Of a stretch of 64,000 nt of DNA, positions 24,009-33,454 are shown in pieces. The position numbers were made by a program, and so were the translations under genes. How positions within the stretch are numbered: position 1 is the stretch's first letter; each line of letters begins with the position of its first letter. Below the pieces are notes generated by a model. It made no database searches. It was not told where the DNA came from and worked only from the letters and a program-made list of their open reading frames with translations. Source of the stretch: an uncultured Lachnospiraceae bacterium (lineage in GTDB: Bacteria; Bacillota; Clostridia; Lachnospirales; Lachnospiraceae). The stretch is taken from positions 48,135-112,134 of the forward strand of contig CAJURU010000010.1 in assembly GCA_910588845.1 (NCBI GenBank), given 5' to 3'.

Positions 24009-26042
24009 ATGAAAAATTTGAAGTTGGCAACAAAGATAAGTGTTATTGTAATTTGTATTTTAACAATCGGTCTGGCAGTATTATGGAAAAGCATGGATGG
24101 AAGCGTATCTTCCATGATGGAGAAGCAGATTTTACAGAATATGAACGAGGCTGCGGAGGCGCGCAGCGAGATAGCGCAGGAGTATGTAGAAGCAGCGGAA
24201 GCTTATCTGCTTGGCTATGGGCAGTCTGTGGTGCTCAAGGATGCGCTCTTAAATCCGCAGGATGCAGAACTTGTTGCTAAGGCGCAAGATTATACGAAGA
24301 ATTATGGGTCAGTGAATGGAAATCTTGAGAATGTATATCTTGCGAATTATGAGTCTACGGTACTGGTATCTTTTGTGGAGGGACCTATCGGCAAGACGCT
24401 CAGAGAGGGAGACTCTTTAAAGCAGTTGCAGGACCAGGTGTTTGGCAGCAAGGATGTCTGGAATACAGGCGTGATGGCATCTCCTTCTACGGGGAAACAG
24501 GTGGTGTCTATGTATTATCCTATCTTTGACGGAGAGAAGCCCCTTGGATATGTAGGAGGAGCGATTTATGCAGAAGAACTCAAGAACACATTGGATCATC
24601 TACAGAAGGATGGCAATAAGAATAAAGATTATATGCTCTTAGACGCTACGGAGAATACATATATTTTCTGTCCGGATGAGGAGAAGATTGGCGTTGCCAT
24701 TGAAGAAGAAAACGTGCTTGAAAATATAGAATTTGCGAAGAATAGCGAGACAGGTAGTGTTTTTTCTGAGTATAAAGAAAATGGTAAAGATGAGTTCTAT
24801 GTCTACCAATATATGCCGGCGCGGAATTGGGTGTTAGTAATGTTAATGGAACGTAGGACGGCATTTGCCTCTGTTACAAAGATGTCGGCGACGATAGTGA
24901 TACTGTGCGCAGTAATTCTTGTGGCGATTTCATTTCTTGTATGGGTTGCCGGGCGGCTGATTGCTAGGGATATAGCCAAGGTATCAAATGTTATCAATGA
25001 GATAGGCACTTTAGATTTGACGCTCAAACATAAGCTTTCTACATATACAGCCCGCCGGGATGAGGTTGGCATGATTGCCAAAGCCACACAGAATCTGGCT
25101 GATACGGTCAGCGAAGCAGTGAGGCTGATTAAGGAGAAAAACGGTAAGCTTCTCGATACTTCCGGGATCTTACGCACAGGCGTATCTACGACCAACAATT
25201 CCGTGGACGATGTGGAAAAGGCGATGGGTGAAATTGCCGGCAGCGCTACGCAGCAGGCGGCGGATACGCAGCACACCGCAGAGAGCATTGTCCATATTGG
25301 AGAGAATATTGTAAAGACGATGGAAGAGACGGAGGCGTTGAGTAAATACGCAGACAATATCAGGGAGACCAGCGAGGCAATGCGCAATACGATTCGGACG
25401 CTCTCGGAGGTCAACAGCAATACAGAACAGGCGATGGATGAGATTAGCGCACAGGTTTTGTCCACCAATGAATCAGTTATCAAAATTAAAGACGCCGCAC
25501 AGTTAATAACTTCTATTGCGGAGGAGACGAATCTGCTGTCGCTAAACGCAGCGATCGAGGCAGCGCGTGCCGGAGAACAGGGAAGAGGCTTTGCAGTGGT
25601 GGCTGACCAGATACAGAAGCTGTCCGAGCAGTCAAACGATTCCACGAAATATATTGACGATATTGTCAATAACCTGATGCGCGAATCCAGTAAGACTGTG
25701 ACTTTCATGAATGAGACAAAGGATGTCATACTTGAACAGAGCAAACAGCTTTCCTATACAGAAGAGCAGTTCTCAGCAATTTATAACGATATAGAGGTGA
25801 TTAAGCAGGCGGTAACGGCAATCTATGATATGGTCAGAAGTGTGGATGAGGAGCGTCTTACCGTTGTGGATGCAGTGCGCAATCTCTCAGCAATCGCCGA
25901 GGGAAATGCAGCGGGCACAGAGGAGACTTTGGCGTCTACAGAATTAGTGAAAGAGATGGTCAAGAATATTTCAGATGTTTCAGACCAGTTGGCGGATGTT
26001 TCCAGCGATTTGGAGAAGAGTGTCAGCGGATTTACAGTTTAA
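24009..26042 (+). CDS. Methyl-accepting chemotaxis protein
   Basis: 677 residues. TM1 spans about 8-25. An extracellular Cache-like sensor (about 35-280) with a PhoQ/DCD-type end (FYVYQYMPARNWVLVMLMER) follows, then TM2 (about 292-315), HAMP, and a cytoplasmic signalling domain. The hairpin tip includes EETNLLSLNAAIEAARAGEQ at about 503-522. The ligand is unknown. No C-terminal CheR-docking pentapeptide is seen. SD AAGGAGG precedes the ATG. It is monocistronic with a bidirectional terminator after it. A 9-bp inverted repeat lies upstream at 23907-23943. Confidence 0.93.
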   Translation: MKNLKLATKISVIVICILTIGLAVLWKSMDGSVSSMMEKQILQNMNEAAEARSEIAQEYVEAAEAYLLGYGQSVVLKDALLNPQDAELVAKAQDYTKNYGSVNGNLENVYLANYESTVLVSFVEGPIGKTLREGDSLKQLQDQVFGSKDVWNTGVMASPSTGKQVVSMYYPIFDGEKPLGYVGGAIYAEELKNTLDHLQKDGNKNKDYMLLDATENTYIFCPDEEKIGVAIEEENVLENIEFAKNSETGSVFSEYKENGKDEFYVYQYMPARNWVLVMLMERRTAFASVTKMSATIVILCAVILVAISFLVWVAGRLIARDIAKVSNVINEIGTLDLTLKHKLSTYTARRDEVGMIAKATQNLADTVSEAVRLIKEKNGKLLDTSGILRTGVSTTNNSVDDVEKAMGEIAGSATQQAADTQHTAESIVHIGENIVKTMEETEALSKYADNIRETSEAMRNTIRTLSEVNSNTEQAMDEISAQVLSTNESVIKIKDAAQLITSIAEETNLLSLNAAIEAARAGEQGRGFAVVADQIQKLSEQSNDSTKYIDDIVNNLMRESSKTVTFMNETKDVILEQSKQLSYTEEQFSAIYNDIEVIKQAVTAIYDMVRSVDEERLTVVDAVRNLSAIAEGNAAGTEETLASTELVKEMVKNISDVSDQLADVSSDLEKSVSGFTV

Positions 26043-26059
26043 TAATGTTGTATTAGAAG

Positions 26060-26115
26060 AATGGAGTTGTTGCACGAACATAAATTAAGGTATAGATTCG
26101 TGCAACAGCTCCATT
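26060..26115. terminator. Bidirectional terminator between MCP gene and aroA
   Basis: AATGGAGTTGTTGCACGAA (26060-26078) pairs with TTCGTGCAACAGCTCCATT (26097-26115), 19 bp with one mismatch, between convergent genes. Confidence 0.9.
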
Positions 26116-26131
26116 TGTATTCTTAATTATT

Positions 26132-27442
26132 TTAGTCTGCGAGGGCAAGTATGTCGTCGTAGAAGGAGGGGTAGGAGATGGCGGCGCATCTCTCATCGTC
26201 CAGCGTAGTTTCGCCGGGGGCATTGAGCCCGGCGATAGTAAATGCCATGGCAATCCGGTGGTCGAGATGCGTCTGAATCTGTGTGCCATGCAAAGGTTTA
26301 CCTCCTTCAATAGACATGCCGTCATCTGTGGGGGTAATCGAGCCTCCCATAGCCGTTAAATTTTCTGAAATCACGGCAATCCGATCCGATTCTTTGACCT
26401 TCAATTCTTTTGCGTCGCGAATAACCGTAGTGCCTTCCGCGAAGGCTGCCATCACGGCGAGGATGGGAATTTCATCAATGAGGGTAGGAATCATTTCGCC
26501 GCTGATGACGGTGCCGTGCAACGAGCTGCTCTTTACCAGGATATCAGCAACCGGCTCCCCGGAGACTGTGTGCTCATTGAGCAGGGTTAGGTTGCCGCCC
26601 ATGGCTAAAGCGGCCTGAATCATGCCGTCCCGCGTAGGGTTTACGCCGACATTTTTGATTAAAATTTCTGAATGCGGCGTCAGCAGTCCGAGCGCGATAA
26701 AGTAAGCGGCGGAAGAGATGTCCCCCGGTACATGGACGTCCTGGCCTTCTAGTTTCGGCTGCGGCTTGACGGTGGCGGTTCTGCCATCGGAGGTAACCTT
26801 CGCGCCGAAGCCGGACAACATGAGTTCCGTGTGGTTCCTCGAGAGCACGGGTTCCGTTACGCTTGTCTCACCTTCTGCGTAGAGACCGGCGAGGAGGACA
26901 GCCGATTTCACCTGCGCGGAAGCAACCGGAGATTGGTAGTGAATTCCGTGCAGATGTCTGCCGCGCACAGTAAATGGAGCGCAGCCGGAATCTGTTGCCT
27001 GTAACGAATAGGGGAAAGTATCCGGGTTCCAGCTCTCAAACTCAGCGCCCATCTGGGAGAGAGGGGTGAAAATACGTTTCATAGGGCGTCTGCGGATGGA
27101 AGCGTCGCCATCTAAGCTGCTCTCGAAGGGCTGTCCTGCAAGTATGCCGGAAATCAGCCGTGTAGTGGTCCCACTGTTGCCCACATCTAAAATTCCCGCG
27201 GGTGCAGCGAGCCCATGAAGGCCTTTCCCCTGGATATAAATTTGCTTTCCCGAATTCTCGATAGCAATTCCCATTTTCCGGAAGCAGGCGATGGTGGACA
27301 GACAGTCTGCTCCCTGTAGGAAATTGCTGACTGTGGTGAGGCCATTGGAGATGGCGCCAAACATGATGCTTCGGTGAGAGATGGACTTATCGCCAGGCAC
27401 TAAAAGTTCTCCATGAAAAGAATACTTATCTGTAATTATCAT
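26132..27442 (-). CDS. aroA: 3-phosphoshikimate 1-carboxyvinyltransferase (EPSP synthase)
   Basis: Sixth step of the shikimate pathway: PEP plus shikimate-3-phosphate gives EPSP. 436 residues. The substrate loop GDKSISHR is at 17-24, the conserved GNSGTTTRL motif at 88-96, and the C-terminal LDHRIAMAFTIAGL is intact. The GNSGTTTRL form matches the low-GC Gram-positive group (class II-like) rather than the E. coli NAGTAMR form. It is transcribed downstream of tyrA with a 92-base gap. AGAGGT serves as SD. Confidence 0.95.
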   Translation of the reverse strand: MIITDKYSFHGELLVPGDKSISHRSIMFGAISNGLTTVSNFLQGADCLSTIACFRKMGIAIENSGKQIYIQGKGLHGLAAPAGILDVGNSGTTTRLISGILAGQPFESSLDGDASIRRRPMKRIFTPLSQMGAEFESWNPDTFPYSLQATDSGCAPFTVRGRHLHGIHYQSPVASAQVKSAVLLAGLYAEGETSVTEPVLSRNHTELMLSGFGAKVTSDGRTATVKPQPKLEGQDVHVPGDISSAAYFIALGLLTPHSEILIKNVGVNPTRDGMIQAALAMGGNLTLLNEHTVSGEPVADILVKSSSLHGTVISGEMIPTLIDEIPILAVMAAFAEGTTVIRDAKELKVKESDRIAVISENLTAMGGSITPTDDGMSIEGGKPLHGTQIQTHLDHRIAMAFTIAGLNAPGETTLDDERCAAISYPSFYDDILALAD

Positions 27443-27534
27443 ATTGTACCTCTCTTATTATGCCCGTCAGCTTTGCTGCGGGATATTTAACCGCGGACTA
27501 ACAGCCTCTATAAATCTTGTCCAACGGCTTTCTG

Positions 27535-28626
27535 TTATTCATATACCGTGTAATGATACTGTCTCAGTAAAGAGACGGCTTCTTTTCTGGCGTCTTCCTC
27601 GTAAAATTCCATATGGAGTACGCCGTCTAAAAATTCCCGGTTATGGATGATGCCAATATTTTTAATGCTGATTCCGTGGCTGGAAAGGATTGTGGCAAGG
27701 GCGGCAATGCCACCGGCTTCATCCACCATATCGCAATATATTTCGTACACTTTGGGCAGCGGTCCCGAGTTTGTGATCGTCAGGGAATCGCGGTAATCCT
27801 TAGCGCTCTGGAAAAAGTTAAATAGTTCCTGACTTTCGGAAGCACAAATCAGTCCCCTTGTCGCCTGTAAGGAATCTGTGAATAAATCAATCAGTTTAAG
27901 AATTTGTTCCTTGTTTGTCAGGCAAATTTGCTGCCACATGATGGGAGAAGAAGAGGCGATTCTGGTAATGTCGCGAAATCCTCCTGCTGCAATTGTCTTC
28001 ATAGTACGCTCATCGTTGTCGATATCCTGTACCAGATTTACGAGGCTGGAAGCCAGAATATGCGGCAGGTGGCTGATAGCAGCCGTGATGAAATCATGCA
28101 ATTCGTAATCAAGTACGATGGCGATTGCTCCTAAGGAGCTGATGAATTCCTGAAATCCCTGCACAAGCCCTATATCTGTGTCTGGAGTTGGCGTTAGGAT
28201 GTAATAGGCATTCTCAAGGAGATATGCGGTCGCATGCGCATATCCGCTTTTCTCTGAGCCCGCCATGGGATGCCCGCCAATAAAAAAAGGCGCAAGTTTG
28301 TGTGGGAGCGCTTCATGAATAGCGTTTTTTACACTGCCGACATCTGTAATTATGCAATTTTTCCCGGCAAAGTCAGACAATTTTGCAAGAAATTCTGCAT
28401 TTTTCTGCACAGGCGCACATAAAAAGATATAGCGGCATTTGGCAAAATCTTCCGATATAGAAGAAAAGCCCTGGGAGATAACACCGTCCGCCATGGCATG
28501 TTTCATAGCGTCTGCATTTGGCTCGCAGGCAATCAATGTAATCTGTGGATAAATGCGGTGAATGGTCTTGGCTATGGAGCCGCCAATGAGTCCAAGACCG
28601 ACAAAACCAATCTTATCAGGTATCAT
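27535..28626 (-). CDS. tyrA: Prephenate dehydrogenase with C-terminal ACT domain
   Basis: Oxidative decarboxylation of prephenate to 4-hydroxyphenylpyruvate in tyrosine synthesis. 363 residues. The NAD-binding glycine loop GLGLIGGS is at 10-17. The catalytic region includes GGHPMAGSEKSG (about 117-128). A C-terminal ACT domain (about 293-363, starting around GGIAALATILSSHGISIKNIGI) suggests feedback control by tyrosine. AGGAGG SD is present. It is first in a tyrA-aroA operon on the minus strand and divergent from the EF-G-like gene. Confidence 0.95.
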   Translation of the reverse strand: MIPDKIGFVGLGLIGGSIAKTIHRIYPQITLIACEPNADAMKHAMADGVISQGFSSISEDFAKCRYIFLCAPVQKNAEFLAKLSDFAGKNCIITDVGSVKNAIHEALPHKLAPFFIGGHPMAGSEKSGYAHATAYLLENAYYILTPTPDTDIGLVQGFQEFISSLGAIAIVLDYELHDFITAAISHLPHILASSLVNLVQDIDNDERTMKTIAAGGFRDITRIASSSPIMWQQICLTNKEQILKLIDLFTDSLQATRGLICASESQELFNFFQSAKDYRDSLTITNSGPLPKVYEIYCDMVDEAGGIAALATILSSHGISIKNIGIIHNREFLDGVLHMEFYEEDARKEAVSLLRQYHYTVYE

Positions 28627-28786
28627 AATCTCCTCCTGAAGTTGTATAAATATTCTTTATCTATGGTAAGGGAAAAGGGGGCAAAAGTCAACAGCCATAG
28701 CCGCCCAATCATATGGGTGTGAATCTTCTTTCCTACGGCTGGTCGTTGGATTGTAATGAGTATTTTGTAAATTTTGAATAAAAAGG

Positions 28787-28815
28787 TTGTAAAATTCCTA
28801 ATATTTTAGTAGAAT
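28787..28815 (+). promoter_or_regulatory. Promoter of the EF-G-like gene
   Basis: TTGTAA (28787-28792), 17-base spacer, TAGAAT (28810-28815), about 35 bases before the start codon. Confidence 0.7.
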
Positions 28816-28850
28816 ATAGACATGAAATAAAATGTATTGGAGGAAGGCAT

Positions 28851-30941
28851 ATGAATGTTTATACAACTGATAAGATAAGAAACGTTGTCCTGATGGGGCA
28901 CGGTGGTAGTGGAAAGACGACTTTGGTGGAAGCAATGGCGTATCTGTCCGGTATTACCAAGCGGATGGGGAAGGTCACAGATGGAAATACCATCAGTGAT
29001 TACGACAAAGAAGAAACCAAACGTCTTTTTTCGATTAATACTTCGGTAGTGCCCGTCATCTGGGAAGATACGAAAATCAATCTTTTGGACACGCCGGGTT
29101 CTTTTGGGTTTGTAGGCGAAGTGGAAGAGGCAGTCAGCGTTGCAGATGCGGCAATCATTGTAGTGTCCGGTAAGAGCGGCGTGGAGGTCGGTACACAGAA
29201 GGCATGGGATATCTGTGAGAAATACAAGATTCCGCGTATGGTTTTTGTGACGGAGATGGATGATGACAATGCAAGTTTCCGCCAGGTTGTGGAAGACTTA
29301 CAGCAGATGTATGGAAAGAAGATTGCGCCGTTCCATCTGCCAATCCGTGAGAATGAGAAGTTTGTCGGTTATGTCAACGTGGTTGCACAGACAGGTAACC
29401 GCTGGAATGATAAGGGAGAAGTTGTAGAAGCGGAGATTCCCGACTACTCCCAAAGCAATCTGGAAATCTGCCGCGAGGCGTTGATGGAAGCAGTTGCCGA
29501 GACGAGTGAAGAGTTTATGGACCGTTATTTCTCGGGAGAAGAATTTTCAGAGTTCGAGATTCGTTCTGCATTGCGCACGAACGTTGTGGATGGAAGTATC
29601 GTGCCGATTTCTATGGGTTCCAGCACGCTCGTGCAGGGCGTATATACACTGTTGGATGATATTATCAAGTATCTGCCAAGTCCCGAGAAGCGTCCGTGCA
29701 AGGGCGTCAATATGAAGACGAACGAAGTATTTGACGGTGATTACGATATCTCAAAGGCCAAGAGCGCATACATATTCAAGACGATTGCAGATCCGTTTAT
29801 TGGAAAGTATTCTTTAATCAAGGTCAATTCAGGCGTTTTGAAGACGGACGATGTCTTGTATAATGAGGAGAAAGCGCAGGAAATGAAGATTGGCAAGCTC
29901 TATGTGATGCGCGGCAATAAAGCGGAGGAAGTGCCTGAGCTGCATGCAGGGGATTTGGGCGCTTTGGCTAAATTGGTAAAATCAACGACGCGCGATACGT
30001 TGTCCACAAAGGCGACTCCTGTCGTATATGGCAAGACGCAGATATCCACACCGTATACATACAAGCGTTATAAGACTAAGAACAAAGGCGATGAGGATAA
30101 AGTTTCTCAGGCATTGCAGAAGCTGATGCAGGAGGATTTAACGCTCAAGGTTGAGAATGACAGCGCCAATGGGCAGACTTTGATCTACGGTATCGGCGAT
30201 CAGCATTTGGAGGTGGTTGTGAGCAAACTTGCCGAGCGCTATAAGGTTACGATTGAGTTAAGCCGGCCGAAGATTGCTTTCCGTGAGACCATCCGTAAGA
30301 AATCCGATGTGGAATACAAGTATAAGAAGCAGTCCGGTGGACATGGGCAGTATGGCCATGTAAAGATGACGTTTGAGCCCAGCGGTGATTTAGAAATGAC
30401 GTATGAGTTTGAACAGCAGGTAGTAGGCGGCGCCGTTCCTAAGAATTACTTCCCGGCAGTTGAAAAAGGTTTGCAGGAGTCCGTATTGAAGGGACCGATG
30501 GCGGCATATCCAGTCGTGGGTATCAAGGCGGTGCTTTACGATGGTTCTTACCATCCGGTAGACTCTTCGGAGATGGCATTTAAGATGGCAACCATCCAGG
30601 CGTTTAAGAAAGGTATCATGGAGGCTTCACCGGTACTGTTAGAGCCCATTGCAACCATGAAGGTTGTTGTGCCGGACAAATATACCGGCGATGTTATGGG
30701 CGATCTGAACAAACGCCGCGGCCGCGTGCTGGGCATGAATCCGGCAGAGGCAGGCAAGACAGAGGTTACTGCCGACGTGCCCTACATGGAGATTTACGGA
30801 TATATGACAGATCTTCGTTCCATGACAGGCGGAAGCGGGCTGTTCTCTTATGAATTTGCGCGTTATGAACAGACGCCGTCCGATATCCAGGAGAAAGAAG
30901 TGGAGGCAAGAAAGAATAAACTGGATAACGGAGAAGATTAG
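28851..30941 (+). CDS. Elongation factor G-like GTPase (EF-G paralogue)
   Basis: 696 residues with the full EF-G layout (GTPase domain, II, III, IV, V). It differs from canonical EF-G at key GTPase motifs. G1 is GHGGSGKT (16-23) instead of AHIDAGKTT. G3 is DTPGSFGF (80-87). G4 is TEMD (134-137) where EF-G has NKMD. Together with the stand-alone location, away from rpsL-rpsG-tuf, this marks it as the EF-G2-like paralogue family. Ribosome association or a recycling role is by family inference only. SD GGAGGAAGG precedes the ATG. A chemoreceptor gene follows 123 bases later. Confidence 0.88.
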   Translation: MNVYTTDKIRNVVLMGHGGSGKTTLVEAMAYLSGITKRMGKVTDGNTISDYDKEETKRLFSINTSVVPVIWEDTKINLLDTPGSFGFVGEVEEAVSVADAAIIVVSGKSGVEVGTQKAWDICEKYKIPRMVFVTEMDDDNASFRQVVEDLQQMYGKKIAPFHLPIRENEKFVGYVNVVAQTGNRWNDKGEVVEAEIPDYSQSNLEICREALMEAVAETSEEFMDRYFSGEEFSEFEIRSALRTNVVDGSIVPISMGSSTLVQGVYTLLDDIIKYLPSPEKRPCKGVNMKTNEVFDGDYDISKAKSAYIFKTIADPFIGKYSLIKVNSGVLKTDDVLYNEEKAQEMKIGKLYVMRGNKAEEVPELHAGDLGALAKLVKSTTRDTLSTKATPVVYGKTQISTPYTYKRYKTKNKGDEDKVSQALQKLMQEDLTLKVENDSANGQTLIYGIGDQHLEVVVSKLAERYKVTIELSRPKIAFRETIRKKSDVEYKYKKQSGGHGQYGHVKMTFEPSGDLEMTYEFEQQVVGGAVPKNYFPAVEKGLQESVLKGPMAAYPVVGIKAVLYDGSYHPVDSSEMAFKMATIQAFKKGIMEASPVLLEPIATMKVVVPDKYTGDVMGDLNKRRGRVLGMNPAEAGKTEVTADVPYMEIYGYMTDLRSMTGGSGLFSYEFARYEQTPSDIQEKEVEARKNKLDNGED

Positions 30942-31064
30942 AGTCATTTTGATGGAAACATGTTAATGCGCGCCGGATTTGCTGTATGCAGATAAGCAGA
31001 AACAATTCGTTCTGGGGATGTTGCGCGTCAAGCTGCTGGAAGCCGGAGGGGTGGAAGTTGTATT

Positions 31065-33284
31065 ATGAATAAAGATGAAAACAAAAGTGAATATAGTAAT
31101 GAAAATGTAGCAATAAATGTAACGAATAGTGAAGCTGCAAGTGAAAATCAAACAGCAGCTTTAAATGTTACTGCCAACGGAACTGAGAAAGCGGTCAGAA
31201 AGAAGCAGACAGCGAAAAAAAGAAAGTGGAGCGTACAGGAGATAAAACGGTTATACCATGAGACCATCAAGGGTAAAATTACAGTGTCGGTATTGGCGCT
31301 TGTTATTATTTCATTGTCGCTTCTGGGGATTATTTCCAGTTACCTGAATAACAGCAGTACAAATTCTACCCTAAAGCGGAATATGAATGCGACGGCGCGC
31401 GTATCGGCGGAACGAGTGGAGTGGGAGATTACTTCTTACAAGAATCTTGCCGAGGATTTAGGAATGACGGCGCGCCTTGCCAGTGATGCGGCAAGCGTGG
31501 AAGACAAAAAGGCCATTGTTGATGAGCGGGTGAAAGTCAATGAATTGATTTATGGTGACATTCTTGACAGTAAAGGTATCAGTATTTTTACAGGTGAGAG
31601 CCATGCGGATGCCGATTATTTTCAGGCGGCTATGCTGGGCGGTAGTTTTGTCACAGAGCCGATTGTCAGTGAAGATCAGTCCTCCCTGGAAATCAGGATT
31701 GCAGCCCCTTTGTGGAAAGATGGAATCCATGGTACGGAGGTGGTAGGGGCGGTTTACCTTGTGCCGGAAGAAAATTTTCTGAATGATATTATGGTGGCGG
31801 TCAATGTCAGCGCCAATGGTTCCGCTTATATGCTGGATAGTGAAGGCAACGTCATTGCGCATAAGAATGAAGAGCTGGTAAAGATTAAGGATAACAGTAT
31901 CAAGGATGCTGAGACGAATTCCAAATTGAAGCCCGTGGCAAAACTGGAGAAAAAGATGTTGAACGGGGAGACGGGGTTCGGCGCTTACCATTACGGCGGG
32001 GTAAAGAAGATTATGGCGTATACTCCGATCGAGAACAGCAGCGACTGGAGTATTGCCATTACAGCGCCAATTTCGGATTTTAATAAAGAGACGGTAGTGG
32101 GAATGATCATCACAATATTGATTGTTATTATTTCCATTGTGGCAGCAGTTTTTATGGTACGGAAACTTGCCGACAATATTGGAACGCCAATCAATCAATG
32201 CGCCAAACGTTTGACAGCGCTGGCAAAGGGAGATTTGCACACAGAGATTCCGGCGATAACCAGTAGAGATGAGACGTTAGTTCTTGCCAATGCCACAGAA
32301 AATATTGTTTCAGATATGAAGAAGATTATCGGGGATGTGGATTATATACTGGGTGAAATGAGTGAAAATAATTTTGGCGTTCATTCAAAGGCGCGGGAAT
32401 CTTATATCGGAGATTTCAAGGGCATTTTGGAAGCGGTGCGCAAGATTAAATATTCTCTCACAGATACGATAAATCACATTAAGGAATCTTCTGAGCAAGT
32501 GGGGCTGGGTTCGACACAGCTTGCAGACGGCGCGCAGTCTCTGGCCGAAGGCGCAACGGATCAGGCAGCGTCCGTACAGGAACTTCTGGCAACGGTAAAT
32601 GATGTTGCGGAGCAGGTGCAGAGGAATACGGAACATGCGGTTACCATGAACAAGAAAACCATGGAAATCGGCGAACAGGCGAATGCCAGCAGCGCATATA
32701 TTACTGAGATGACGAAAGCGATGGGCAAAATCAGCGAAGCATCCATGCAGATTTCTAATATTATTCAGACCATTGAGGAGATTGCAGACCAGACCAATCT
32801 ACTGTCGCTGAATGCATCCATAGAGGCGGCAAGAGCCGGTGAGGCGGGCCGTGGATTTGCCGTGGTAGCCGGCGAGATTGGACATCTGGCAAATCAGTGT
32901 ACGGACGCCGTGGAAGACACGCGCAAACTGATTCAGGCAGCATTGAGCGAGGTAGAAAGCGGCAACCGGATTGCCGATGAGATGGCAGGCGTACTCCAGG
33001 GCGTAATCGACGGCATGGACGAGATTGTAAAAGCGGTAGAGGCAGTGGCGGAGAATTCTAATGAACAGAATGTTTCCATGCAGCAGGTCAATGATGCAAT
33101 TGAAATTATTTCAGAAGTGGTACAGACTAACTCAGCAGCGGCAGAGCAGACTTCTGCAACTAGCCAGGAGCTGTCAGCGCAGGCAACGGAATTGAACGAC
33201 ATGATTGATAAGTTCCGGCTGACGGATGAGGAAGAAACAAATATGGTGCAGAAAACTGAGGTGGAAGAAGCAGCAGAAATCTGA
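31065..33284 (+). CDS. Methyl-accepting chemotaxis protein with long N-terminal tail
   Basis: 739 residues. A polar, Asn/Lys-rich cytoplasmic tail of about 70 residues precedes TM1 (about 75-95), which is unusual because most chemoreceptors start at TM1. A dCache-type extracellular sensor (about 100-340), TM2 (about 347-367), HAMP and a long signalling domain follow. The tip EIADQTNLLSLNASIEAARA lies near 570-590. Ligand unknown. The ATG overlaps the stop of a 33-codon open stretch (TTATGA). The SD is weak or distant. A strong bidirectional terminator follows. Confidence 0.92.
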   Translation: MNKDENKSEYSNENVAINVTNSEAASENQTAALNVTANGTEKAVRKKQTAKKRKWSVQEIKRLYHETIKGKITVSVLALVIISLSLLGIISSYLNNSSTNSTLKRNMNATARVSAERVEWEITSYKNLAEDLGMTARLASDAASVEDKKAIVDERVKVNELIYGDILDSKGISIFTGESHADADYFQAAMLGGSFVTEPIVSEDQSSLEIRIAAPLWKDGIHGTEVVGAVYLVPEENFLNDIMVAVNVSANGSAYMLDSEGNVIAHKNEELVKIKDNSIKDAETNSKLKPVAKLEKKMLNGETGFGAYHYGGVKKIMAYTPIENSSDWSIAITAPISDFNKETVVGMIITILIVIISIVAAVFMVRKLADNIGTPINQCAKRLTALAKGDLHTEIPAITSRDETLVLANATENIVSDMKKIIGDVDYILGEMSENNFGVHSKARESYIGDFKGILEAVRKIKYSLTDTINHIKESSEQVGLGSTQLADGAQSLAEGATDQAASVQELLATVNDVAEQVQRNTEHAVTMNKKTMEIGEQANASSAYITEMTKAMGKISEASMQISNIIQTIEEIADQTNLLSLNASIEAARAGEAGRGFAVVAGEIGHLANQCTDAVEDTRKLIQAALSEVESGNRIADEMAGVLQGVIDGMDEIVKAVEAVAENSNEQNVSMQQVNDAIEIISEVVQTNSAAAEQTSATSQELSAQATELNDMIDKFRLTDEEETNMVQKTEVEEAAEI

Positions 33285-33333
33285 ATGTGGCAGGCGTGAA
33301 CCTCACAGACATTGATGATATCAAAGAATAAAC

Positions 33334-33380
33334 CAAACAAGGCATTCGCAGGAATAGATTCCTGGCGAATGCCTTGTTTG
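33334..33380. terminator. Bidirectional terminator between MCP gene and sodC
   Basis: CAAACAAGGCATTCGC (33334-33349) pairs with GCGAATGCCTTGTTTG (33365-33380), enclosing a further CAGGAAT-AG-ATTCCTG palindrome. The whole 47 bases form one nearly perfect hairpin between convergent genes. Confidence 0.92.
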
Positions 33381-33454
33381 TCAAAATGCCTGCCGGTTTG
33401 TATTAGGGCAGTTTGGTGTTAAGAAAGGAAACGGTATAGAAAAACAGTATGGTA

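Noticed and set aside
24803..25744. 313-codon open frame antisense to the first chemoreceptor
   Set aside because: Ser/Ala/Ile-rich translation is the reverse-strand shadow of the MCP signalling domain, with no SD and no independent promoter.
31458..32240. 260-codon open frame antisense to the second chemoreceptor
   Set aside because: It lies fully within a well-supported MCP gene, has a His/Ile/Arg-rich composition and no recognisable domain.
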